Positions 1 through 6,726 of a stretch of 9,687 nt of DNA are shown in pieces; the stretch's first letter is position 1, and each line of letters begins with the position of its first letter. The notes under the pieces were generated by a model that was not told the origin of the DNA, did no database searches, and saw nothing but the letters and a program-made list of their open reading frames with translations. Position numbers and translations under genes: made by a program. Location: NCBI GenBank assembly GCA_937916035.1, contig CALGIH010000393.1, positions 1 through 9,687 on the forward strand, written 5' to 3'. This stretch comes from an uncultured Lacinutrix sp. (GTDB lineage: Bacteria > Bacteroidota > Bacteroidia > Flavobacteriales > Flavobacteriaceae).

Positions 1-1798
1 TCCAGCCAATATTCATTGGAACATCAACACCATAAAATTCATTGTATTTTTTATTGACATCATCTTTGGTAATATCTAAATAACCAGCGCCTTGATGTGG
101 TTGAACTCCCATATCTGCAGAACCTTGAACGTTGTTCTGACCACGTAATGGGTTGACGCCAACACCACGACGTCCTATATTTCCTGTCATGAGTGCTAAA
201 TCTGCAATTTGCATCACTGTAAAAGTTCCTTGAGAATGTTCTGTTACTCCCAATCCATGAAATGACATGGCATTTGGAGCTAAGGCATAGGCCATTGCTG
301 CTGCTCTAACTTCTTCTCTAGGAACACCTGATATTTTTTCAATTTGATCTAAGTCAATCTCAAGTAATTCTTTTTTGAAATCTTCAAACCCTTCAGTTCT
401 ATTTTCTATAAATGATTCATCAACTAAGCCTTCAGTTACAATATAATACATCATCATATTTAATACGGCGACATTCGTTCCTGGTCGTAACGCTATATGA
501 TGATCTGCATATCTGGCTATTTCTGTACGTCTTGGATCTAAAACAATTGTGATGTTATCAGATTTCATGGCGAATTGTTTCATTTTAGCGCCTGTTACAG
601 GATGTGCATCTGTAGGATTGGCTCCAATAATCATGATGCAATTCGTGTCTTTTAAATCATCAATAGAATTTGTTGCAGCTCCAGTTCCATATGTTCGCTG
701 CATTCCTAAAGCAGTTGGAGAGTGGCAAACACGAGCGCAACCATCAATATTATTAGTATTTATAACAGCTCTATAGAATTTTTGCATTAAATAATTCTCT
801 TCGTTTGTACAACGTGATGATGAAATTCCGGCCATAGAATCTGGCCCAAATTCTTTTTTGAATCCATTTAATTTGTTAGCTATATAATCGTAAACTTCAT
901 CCCAACTTACTTTCTCAAATTGGCCATTTCGTTTAATCATTGGTGAATTTAGGCGTTCTGGATGGTCGTAAAATTTAAAAGCATAACGACCTTTCAAACA
1001 GGTGTGTCCTTGATTAACTTCAGCGTCATAAGGTGCAGTAATACTTAAAATTTCGCCATTGCTTGTGGATACTTCCAGATTACATCCAACACCACAATAG
1101 GTACAGATAGTTCTGGTGGTATTTGTTGCTTGGATTGCTTTAGATTGAAATACATCGGAAATTGCAGAGGTTGGGCACGCTTGCGAACAAGCACCACAAC
1201 TCACACAGTCTGAATCCATAAAAGAATCATCTAAACCTTTTATGATTTTAGAATCGAATCCTCTTCCAGACATACTTAAAACGAATTCACCTTGCACTTC
1301 GTCACAAGCTCTCACACAACGATAACAGTTGATGCATTTTGATAAATCTGATGTCATATAAGGATGACTCAAATCTTTCATTCTATATAAATGATTGTCT
1401 CCTTCAGGATAGCGAACATCGCGAATTCCTACTTGGGCTGCAACGGTTTGCAATTCGCAGTTGCCATTAACTTCACAAGTTAAACAATCCAGTGGATGAT
1501 CGGTTAAAACAAGTTCTATAATGTTTTTACGTAATGCTTTAACAGTTTCTGTGCTTGTATAAATGTATTGCCCTTCGGCAACAGGACTATGACAAGAAGC
1601 CATAGTTTTTACTGGTCCATTGGCTTCTAAAGCCACTTCAACACTGCACACACGACAAGAACCAAAAGGATCAAGGTTTGGTGCATCACATAAGGTTGGA
1701 ACCAGATTTTTTTCTTTATAGCGACGTATGAAGGAAAGCATGGTTTCACCATCCTTAATTTCAAAAGCGTTACTGTCTATATAGGCTGTTTTGCTCAT
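1..1798 (-). CDS. fdsA: NAD-dependent formate dehydrogenase, molybdenum catalytic subunit (FdsA type), 3' end cut by window edge
   Basis: Catalytic subunit of a soluble molybdenum formate dehydrogenase (formate to CO2, electrons passed to the diaphorase subunit encoded just upstream). About 599 residues are visible from ATG at 1798; families of this type usually exceed 900, so the C-terminal third is missing. Cluster ligands seen in order: a plant-type [2Fe-2S] site (C37, C48, C51, C69); a NuoG-like His-Cys site (H101, C105, C108, C114); two ferredoxin [4Fe-4S] sites (C155/158/161/165 and C198/201/204/208); and the molybdopterin-domain [4Fe-4S] (C232, C235, C239, C267) with the conserved K269. 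The active-site motif ARVCHSPT has C358 as expected Mo ligand, then H359; R552 in NPLRGQNNVQG matches the catalytic Arg. The enzyme is therefore the Cys form, not the selenocysteine form. The start lies 6 bases after the upstream stop codon, implying an operon. Databases may call it fdhA or fdhF. Family certain; FdsA subtype very likely. Confidence 0.95.
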   Translation of the reverse strand, partial: MSKTAYIDSNAFEIKDGETMLSFIRRYKEKNLVPTLCDAPNLDPFGSCRVCSVEVALEANGPVKTMASCHSPVAEGQYIYTSTETVKALRKNIIELVLTDHPLDCLTCEVNGNCELQTVAAQVGIRDVRYPEGDNHLYRMKDLSHPYMTSDLSKCINCYRCVRACDEVQGEFVLSMSGRGFDSKIIKGLDDSFMDSDCVSCGACSQACPTSAISDVFQSKAIQATNTTRTICTYCGVGCNLEVSTSNGEILSITAPYDAEVNQGHTCLKGRYAFKFYDHPERLNSPMIKRNGQFEKVSWDEVYDYIANKLNGFKKEFGPDSMAGISSSRCTNEENYLMQKFYRAVINTNNIDGCARVCHSPTALGMQRTYGTGAATNSIDDLKDTNCIMIIGANPTDAHPVTGAKMKQFAMKSDNITIVLDPRRTEIARYADHHIALRPGTNVAVLNMMMYYIVTEGLVDESFIENRTEGFEDFKKELLEIDLDQIEKISGVPREEVRAAAMAYALAPNAMSFHGLGVTEHSQGTFTVMQIADLALMTGNIGRRGVGVNPLRGQNNVQGSADMGVQPHQGAGYLDITKDDVNKKYNEFYGVDVPMNIGW

Positions 1799-1804
1799 AA
1801 TGTT

Positions 1805-3457
1805 CTAATTGAAATAGTGTCTTAATTCATCATCAAAATACTGCAATGCGTTGCGAACAGGTAGCGGTATTCCACCACCATGAGCGCATAATGATCCCTG
1901 TTCAAGGGTTGTCAATAAATCGGTAAATAGCTTTTTGTCTATTTTATAATCTGAAGTCAAGGCTTTTTCTGCTAGTTCTTGACCACGTTTTGTGCCTAAT
2001 CTGCAAGGGAAGCATTTTCCACAACTTTCATAAGCAGCGAAATCAAACAAGTGCTCAATGAATTTCATGATAGGATAATCTGATGGTACTGAAACGATAG
2101 ATGCATGACCAAGTAAAAACCCTTGACTTGAGAATGATTCAAAATCAATAGTTAAATCATTTATTTTTGAAATTGGTACCAATCCACCAAGTGGTCCACC
2201 AATTTGAACCGCTTTTATATCTGATTTGAAACCTCCTCCTAATTCATTAACAACATATGAAAGAGGTGTTCCCATTTCTACTTCATACATTCCAGGATTG
2301 TTGAAGAAACTATCTAAGGACACCAGTTTTGTTCCTGAAGAACGTTCTGTGCCGATAGCTTTCCATGCTTGACCACCATTAGATATAATGAAATGCAAAG
2401 CAGCTAAAGTTTCTACATTATTTACTGTTGTTGGTTTATTGAATAATCCTTTTTGTGCTGGAAAAGGAGGTCGAACTCTAACTTCTGGACGTTGTCCTTC
2501 AATAGAATTGATTAAGGCTGTTTCTTCACCACAAATATAAGATCCTTGTGCTTGAATGATTTTAAACTGAAAATCAAATCCACTGCCATTAATATTAGTT
2601 CCAATTAATCTTTCTTTTTCAAGTTCATCAATAGCATCTTGAACAATTTTTACAGATTCAGGATATTCGGCTCGAATATATACAATGCCATATTTTGCGT
2701 GAGTTACATATCCAGAAATCAACATTCCAAATAAAACGGAGTGTGGTTGATGCTCTAATAAATAACGATCTGAATAGGCTCCAGGATCACCTTCATCTGC
2801 ATTACAAATAATGAATTTTGTTTCGTTTTCTACATTTCGACAAAACTGTAATTTCAATCCCATTGGGAAACCTGCACCTCCACGACCACGAACATTGGAC
2901 GTTTTTATTTCTTCTAAAACATCAAGCGAATCTTTTTTTAGGGCATCTAAGAATGGTTGATAATATTCTTGAATATTGGTAAATGGCTTCGTAAGAATTT
3001 TTTTGCCACTTGCTTTGATAATATAATTGTCTTGATTCAGATTGTTTTCAGAATCAATGATTGAATTCAAATTTGAAATAGCAGTACCAGAGTAATTTTT
3101 TCCATCATAATGAAATGCGGAATTCTCATGGCATCGTCCTAAACAGGTCATGTGACCAATTTCATCTGCATCAAACTTATCTTTAAGCGAATCGATTACT
3201 TTTTCTTGGGTGCCTGCACAGACGCAAGCCGTTCCGTTACATACATATACCTTTTTACCTTTATTTTCAGGTTTTAAAAAATCGTAAAAACTGGCTGTGC
3301 CAAAAGCATTGGCTTTTCCAATAAGAAACTCTTCAGCTAATTTTGCCATGGCAACGTCACTTGGAGTGCCATCAGGTTTTGCTAATTTTCCTAGTTTATC
3401 AAAGAAGTTATCTTTGACTCCTTTTTTTCCTAATAATTCACTTAAATTATCTGACAT
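1805..3457 (-). CDS. fdsB: Formate dehydrogenase NADH-binding subunit, fused NuoE-like and NuoF-like domains (FdsG-FdsB fusion)
   Basis: Diaphorase subunit of 550 residues that takes electrons from FdsA and reduces NAD+ through FMN. Residues about 35-130 form a NuoE/FdsG-like thioredoxin-fold domain with a full [2Fe-2S] ligand set, C73-x4-C78 and C105-x3-C109. Residues about 150-550 are NuoF-like: the glycine-rich GRGGAGFPMG at 191-200, the FMN/NADH-binding NADEGDPGAYSDR at 219-231, CGEETALINSIEG at 309-321, and the [4Fe-4S] ligands C479, C482, C485 (CGKCFPC) and C524. No ligand is missing. In proteobacterial fds operons the NuoE-like subunit (FdsG) is a separate gene; here it is the N-terminus of the same chain, and no separate fdsG is seen in the window. 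The ATG at 3457 lies 6 bases after the fdhD stop, behind an A/T-rich leader. Related diaphorase subunits occur in bidirectional hydrogenases and complex I, but the FdsA and FdhD neighbours make formate dehydrogenase the best call. Confidence 0.94.
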   Translation of the reverse strand: MSDNLSELLGKKGVKDNFFDKLGKLAKPDGTPSDVAMAKLAEEFLIGKANAFGTASFYDFLKPENKGKKVYVCNGTACVCAGTQEKVIDSLKDKFDADEIGHMTCLGRCHENSAFHYDGKNYSGTAISNLNSIIDSENNLNQDNYIIKASGKKILTKPFTNIQEYYQPFLDALKKDSLDVLEEIKTSNVRGRGGAGFPMGLKLQFCRNVENETKFIICNADEGDPGAYSDRYLLEHQPHSVLFGMLISGYVTHAKYGIVYIRAEYPESVKIVQDAIDELEKERLIGTNINGSGFDFQFKIIQAQGSYICGEETALINSIEGQRPEVRVRPPFPAQKGLFNKPTTVNNVETLAALHFIISNGGQAWKAIGTERSSGTKLVSLDSFFNNPGMYEVEMGTPLSYVVNELGGGFKSDIKAVQIGGPLGGLVPISKINDLTIDFESFSSQGFLLGHASIVSVPSDYPIMKFIEHLFDFAAYESCGKCFPCRLGTKRGQELAEKALTSDYKIDKKLFTDLLTTLEQGSLCAHGGGIPLPVRNALQYFDDELRHYFN

Positions 3458-3463
3458 ATATTT

Positions 3464-4288
3464 TTAACTCGCTTTTGTATTGGTTGTATTTAGTTTTGTT
3501 CGTTGCGGATTGGAATAACAGGTTGCTCTTTCGTCTCTGCAAAATGCAAAAAGAGTAATTCCAAGTTCTTTAGCATAATCTACAGCTAAAGATGAAGGAG
3601 CAGAAACTGCTGCTAAAAATGGAATTCGTGCTTTAAAACATTTAATGACTATTTCGTAAGAAATTCTGCCACTAACTGTTATAATTTTCGCGTCATTAAG
3701 TTGTTTGTCATTAATTAATTTCCCAACTATTTTATCAACTGCGTTATGTCTTCCAATGTCTTCCATTGCGCATAACAAATCTCCTTTTAAAGTAAATGCA
3801 GCTGCTGCATGTGTACCTCCAGATTTTCTGAAATCAAACTGAAAAGCATTCATTTTACTAAACATATTATGAATTAGTCCAATATCAATCTTGTCATTAT
3901 CGTCAATGGTTTTTCCTATAAATGCTAAGTCTCCAAGTTCTGTTTTTCCGCAAATTCCACAGGAAGACACAGACAGTAAACTTCTGCTATTTGAATAACC
4001 TTCGCCTAATTCTTTCTCAGGAATATTAACATTAACAATCGTTACAATGCCTTTTTCATTTTCCTTTTTCAATGAAACTTCAGGAATTAAATCAATATTA
4101 TTGATAACGCCTTCTGCATGTAATAAACCACGAACAAGTTCAATATCATCTCCAGGAGTTCTCATGGAAACCGTAAATGGTTTGTTATTGATGTTTATTT
4201 GTAAGGCTTCTTCAACGGTCAATGCATCGACAATTTTGTCAATATCGTTGCTGTCAAATTTTTTGCCTTCGTAGTTTCGAGTTGCCAT
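3464..4288 (-). CDS. fdhD: FdhD, sulfurtransferase activating formate dehydrogenase
   Basis: Cytoplasmic 274-residue protein of the FdhD/NarQ family. FdhD takes sulfur from a cysteine desulfurase and passes it to the molybdenum cofactor, forming the Mo=S ligand that formate dehydrogenases need. Seen here: the sulfur-carrying pair C110-x2-C113 in SSCGICGKTELG, SGGTHAAAAF at 156-165 (cofactor and nucleotide binding region), EDIGRHNAVDK at 176-186 and SGRISYEIV at 206-214, all typical of the family, with normal length. It is the first gene of the formate dehydrogenase run, 6 bases upstream of the fused diaphorase gene, so it would be made together with its client enzyme. An 87-base gap separates it from the gene before it and carries an inverted repeat. 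ATG at 4288 is the natural start, giving the family's usual short N-terminal extension. In fds operons of proteobacteria the homologue is called FdsC and sits after fdsA, so the order here is different. Confidence 0.96.
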   Translation of the reverse strand: MATRNYEGKKFDSNDIDKIVDALTVEEALQININNKPFTVSMRTPGDDIELVRGLLHAEGVINNIDLIPEVSLKKENEKGIVTIVNVNIPEKELGEGYSNSRSLLSVSSCGICGKTELGDLAFIGKTIDDNDKIDIGLIHNMFSKMNAFQFDFRKSGGTHAAAAFTLKGDLLCAMEDIGRHNAVDKIVGKLINDKQLNDAKIITVSGRISYEIVIKCFKARIPFLAAVSAPSSLAVDYAKELGITLFAFCRDERATCYSNPQRTKLNTTNTKAS

Positions 4289-4308
4289 GATACGATGGTT
4301 AAATCAAT

Positions 4309-4331
4309 GCTCAATTTACATAAAGTTGAGC
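4309..4331. promoter_or_regulatory. 23-base inverted repeat upstream of fdhD, candidate operator or 5'-leader hairpin
   Basis: Arms GCTCAA (4309-4314) and TTGAGC (4326-4331) pair perfectly across 11 bases, and two further pairs are possible inside. The repeat ends 20 bases before the fdhD start codon and lies in the only sizeable gap in front of the formate dehydrogenase genes. A dyad of this size is typical of sites for dimeric regulators, but it does not match the standard FNR or CRP half-sites (TTGAT, TGTGA) and I cannot name a regulator. With the candidate promoter at 4385-4415 it would lie within the transcribed leader, so it could act as a downstream operator or an RNA hairpin. No T-run follows on the minus strand, which argues against a terminator. 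Confidence 0.4.
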
Positions 4332-4375
4332 GAATTTGCCATTTTTATTTTGTAATGAAGTGTTAAAATGAAATA

Positions 4376-5179
4376 TTACTCATCCAAAAGTAGCAGAGTG
4401 ACCATATAAGCGCAATGATCTGAGGCAATCGTATCACAAATAACTTCTCGTTTAAGTACTTTCCATCTGTGCTTAGGATAAAACAAAACATAGTCGATTT
4501 TTTGTGTTGGATCTTCTGATGAAAAAGTAAATTCCGGATTGTTTTTATTATAAGAAGCGGTCCATAAACTCTCCAAGATATTCATGGTGTTGCTATTGGG
4601 TTCAGCATTTAAATCACCAGCTAAAATGGTAGGATATTTATTTTTTGAAAACACCTTATTGATTTCTTTAGCTTGCATTATTTTATTAGTATCGAGATCC
4701 AAATGATCTAGATGTGTCCCAATAAAAGAGATGGTGTCTTTTGATGGTAAAACCGTTGTAATTTCAAGTGCAGCACGAGGTTCATCATCTTGAAGATAAG
4801 GCAATGGGACATTTCTGGTTTGTAAAAATGTATGTTTTGAAAGAACTCCTTCGCCATATTCACCATCGTCATAATACATTGCTCTTGCATAAATTGGCGC
4901 CATTTCTGCTCGCCAACCTAATTCGGTTACCAAATCATATTTTTTGGCTCGATTGGTTTTGTAATCCACTTCTTGAAGTGCTACAAAATCTGGATCAGCA
5001 TCTATAATGACTTTCGCTATCACATCTAAATTGAAATCACCTTTCATGGTTTTTCCGTGCAGAATATTGAACGATAAAACCTTTACAATTTTTGTACTAT
5101 CTATTTGGGATTGCGACCAGCTTTTAGAGTTCGCAATAAAGAGAATAATAAAAAGGATAATTTGAAAATTTCTATTCAT
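4376..5179 (-). CDS. Secreted endonuclease/exonuclease/phosphatase-family hydrolase
   Basis: Exported metal-dependent phosphoesterase of the DNase I-like (EEP) fold; the substrate cannot be told and may be a phosphodiester in a lipid, sugar or nucleic acid. The chain has 267 residues from ATG at 5179. The N-terminus has a hydrophobic stretch (about residues 7-16) and a polar end near SWSQSQ, a typical Bacteroidota signal peptide without a lipobox. Family motifs in order: SFNILHG with N38, LQEVD with metal ligand E70, GEGVLSK at 110-115, GTHLDH with H156, AGDLNAEP with D189 and N191, IDYVLF with D229, and SDHCAY with D254 and H255. All catalytic positions are present. The start overlaps the sulfatase stop by 8 bases (ATGAATAG), indicating translational coupling; a GTG directly in front (5182) is a less likely start. 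It is the third gene of an exported-hydrolase run. The fold is certain; calling it a nuclease would go beyond the evidence. Confidence 0.9.
   Translation of the reverse strand: MNRNFQIILFIILFIANSKSWSQSQIDSTKIVKVLSFNILHGKTMKGDFNLDVIAKVIIDADPDFVALQEVDYKTNRAKKYDLVTELGWRAEMAPIYARAMYYDDGEYGEGVLSKHTFLQTRNVPLPYLQDDEPRAALEITTVLPSKDTISFIGTHLDHLDLDTNKIMQAKEINKVFSKNKYPTILAGDLNAEPNSNTMNILESLWTASYNKNNPEFTFSSEDPTQKIDYVLFYPKHRWKVLKREVICDTIASDHCAYMVTLLLLDE
4385..4415 (-). promoter_or_regulatory. Candidate Bacteroidota-type promoter for fdhD-fdsB-fdsA, inside the end of the preceding gene
   Basis: On the minus strand TACTTTTG (4392 down to 4385) fits the Bacteroidota -7 consensus TAnnTTTG exactly. A TTG (4415 down to 4413) precedes it by 20 bases, within the range reported for the -33 element in this phylum. 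Transcription would start near 4378-4380, giving a leader of about 90 bases before fdhD. The element overlaps the last codons of the phosphatase-fold gene, so a chance match in AT-rich coding sequence is possible. No equally good match was found in the 87-base gap itself. Confidence 0.35.
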
Positions 5180-6698
5180 CACCTAGTTGTTTGAATTTAA
5201 AATGGTTGTTTTCTGAAGGTTCATGTTCCTGTATCATAATATTAGCAATTCTTTCAACAATATCTGGATGTTGTGAAGCTACATTATTTTGTTCAAGAAC
5301 ATCTGTTTCAATATCATACAACTCAATTTCTAAATTGCCATCAAAAATATCTTTTCTTATGCCTTTCCATTTTCCAAGTCGCACTGCTTGTTGACCTTTA
5401 TAACTTGGGAATTCCCAATATAAAAATTCATGAGGTTTTTGTTTTTCACCAAGCAAAACAGACTTAAAACTTAATCCATCGATATTTTGAGGAGACTCAA
5501 TACCTGCAAAGTCACAAATTGTTGGCATTAAATCATAAAACGCTGAAACATGATTGCTTGTTGAGCCAGCTTTTATTTTGTTTGGCCAACTTGCAATAAG
5601 CGGAACTCTAATACCTCCTTCGTAAACATAACCTTTGGTTCTTCCGTAGCCATTTGCAAACGGTTTTGAACTTTCGAAAAAATCAAAATCGACTCCTCCA
5701 GTATATGTTGGTCCATTGTCGCTTGAAAAGATAATAATGGTATTTTCATAAATATCTAGTTCTTTTAGTTTTGTAATTAATTCACCTAATTGATTATCTA
5801 AATAGCTAATCATTGCTGCATAAGTTGCTCTTGGATATCTGTTTGGGAAGTAGCCTTTGTCACCAAGATATGGTTCTTCATCACCAAATTGTTTTCTGTA
5901 TTTGTCTACATATTCTTTCGGGGCTTGTAATGGTAAATGTGGTAAAGGAGAAGCATAATACATAAAAAAGGAGTTGTCTTTGTTTTCTGTCATGAAATCA
6001 AGCGCCTTTTCATGTATGCGTTCAGGAGCATAATCATTTTGGTTATACTTTGCATAACTCGCTTCATCGTAGGGGTCGGCTAGAGAATCTAATTTTGTTC
6101 TTGGAGCTACTAACTCATTATTAAAAATATCTTTTTCAGTATTTTCCCATAAGTGTGGAGGATATAAATTATGCGCTTGTCTTTGGCAATTATAACCATA
6201 AAAATAGTCGAAACCTTGCAGGTTAGGAATACCTTCACTTTCTGGAGCGCCTAAACCCCATTTTCCAAATAAACTTGTTTTATAGCCAGCCTTTTGGAGT
6301 TGGTGGCCTATAGTTATCGTATTATTAGGGATAGGCCTTTGACCTTCTAAACTAGGATCTTGAGATGCTAAAGCGTAATCCCAAACATCGCCTCTTTCAG
6401 CCCATTCATCATTGCCTCTAATATAAGAATGTCCGGCGTGCTTTCCTGTTAAAAACATATAACGAGCAGGTGCGCAAACAGGAGCTCCGGAATAATGTTG
6501 GGTAAACATCATGCCATTTATAGCTAAGGCATCCATATTTGGTGTTTGTATTTTTTCTTGACCATAAACACCAACTTCACCATAGCCTAAATCGTCAGCT
6601 AGAAAATAAATAATGTTTGGTTTTTTTGACTCAGTTTCAGGATTTTCACAACTCCATAAAAAAGGAACAATTAGCAAAACATAAAATAGATGTTTCAT
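5172..6698 (-). CDS. Sulfatase lipoprotein (formylglycine-dependent, arylsulfatase A-like)
   Basis: Type I sulfatase of 508 residues that hydrolyses sulfate esters, probably on a sulfated glycan or small aryl/alkyl sulfate; the exact substrate is unknown. The N-terminus is a lipoprotein signal with lipobox LWSC (C17), so the enzyme should be membrane-anchored outside the cytoplasm. Family marks: ADDLGYGE with metal ligands D35 and D36; C75-A-P-A-R79 followed by TG at 84-85, the signature whose Cys is oxidised to formylglycine; GKWGLG at 145-150; LPHLPLQAP with H254; SSDNGP with D327 and N328; and GRTKGYVYEGGIRVP with K355. GKWGLG has Gly where many sulfatases have His (GKWHLG); together with the FDYFYGYNCQRQAHNLYP stretch (163-180) this looks like a coherent subfamily rather than decay. 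The Cys-type site requires a maturase (anSME or FGE) encoded elsewhere. It lies 28 bases after the amidohydrolase and overlaps the next gene by 8 bases. No SusC/SusD pair or glycoside hydrolase is adjacent in the window. Confidence 0.94.
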   Translation of the reverse strand: MKHLFYVLLIVPFLWSCENPETESKKPNIIYFLADDLGYGEVGVYGQEKIQTPNMDALAINGMMFTQHYSGAPVCAPARYMFLTGKHAGHSYIRGNDEWAERGDVWDYALASQDPSLEGQRPIPNNTITIGHQLQKAGYKTSLFGKWGLGAPESEGIPNLQGFDYFYGYNCQRQAHNLYPPHLWENTEKDIFNNELVAPRTKLDSLADPYDEASYAKYNQNDYAPERIHEKALDFMTENKDNSFFMYYASPLPHLPLQAPKEYVDKYRKQFGDEEPYLGDKGYFPNRYPRATYAAMISYLDNQLGELITKLKELDIYENTIIIFSSDNGPTYTGGVDFDFFESSKPFANGYGRTKGYVYEGGIRVPLIASWPNKIKAGSTSNHVSAFYDLMPTICDFAGIESPQNIDGLSFKSVLLGEKQKPHEFLYWEFPSYKGQQAVRLGKWKGIRKDIFDGNLEIELYDIETDVLEQNNVASQHPDIVERIANIMIQEHEPSENNHFKFKQLGDE

Positions 6699-6702
6699 AT
6701 TG

Positions 6703-6711
6703 GTTGGTTAG
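6703..6711 (-). promoter_or_regulatory. CTAACCAAC leader motif in front of the sulfatase start
   Basis: The nine bases CTAACCAAC end 4 bases before the ATG at 6698, inside the 28-base gap after the amidohydrolase. The identical nine bases abut the amidohydrolase start. There is no Shine-Dalgarno sequence here, as usual in Bacteroidota, so this pyrimidine/adenine leader may be the translation start context. The repeat supports 6698 as the true start. Function is inferred. Confidence 0.35.
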
Positions 6712-6726
6712 GAGTTTTTTCAATAA

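Noticed and set aside
725..727. Selenocysteine codon at the formate dehydrogenase active site
   Set aside because: The codon is TGC (Cys) on the coding strand; there is no in-frame TGA and no reason to look for a SECIS element.
549..776. Open frame on the plus strand opposite fdsA
   Set aside because: It lies wholly inside the well-supported fdsA gene and its product resembles no family; it is an antisense shadow. The same holds for plus-strand frames at 4047-4274, 4768-5007, 5191-5394, 5273-5467 and 9262-9444.
1805..3457. Reading the fused NuoE-NuoF protein as part of respiratory complex I or an NAD-linked hydrogenase
   Set aside because: The 6-base linkage to fdhD on one side and a formate dehydrogenase catalytic subunit on the other, with no nuo or hydrogenase genes visible, makes the formate dehydrogenase role much more likely.
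4289..4375. Terminator after the phosphatase-fold gene
   Set aside because: The gap has no stem followed by a T-run on the minus strand; the inverted repeat at 4309-4331 is followed by ATTGATTTAACC, so read-through into fdhD is possible.
4708..4890. Small minus-strand frame inside the phosphatase-fold gene
   Set aside because: It overlaps the catalytic part of the EEP-family gene in another frame and has no recognisable features.
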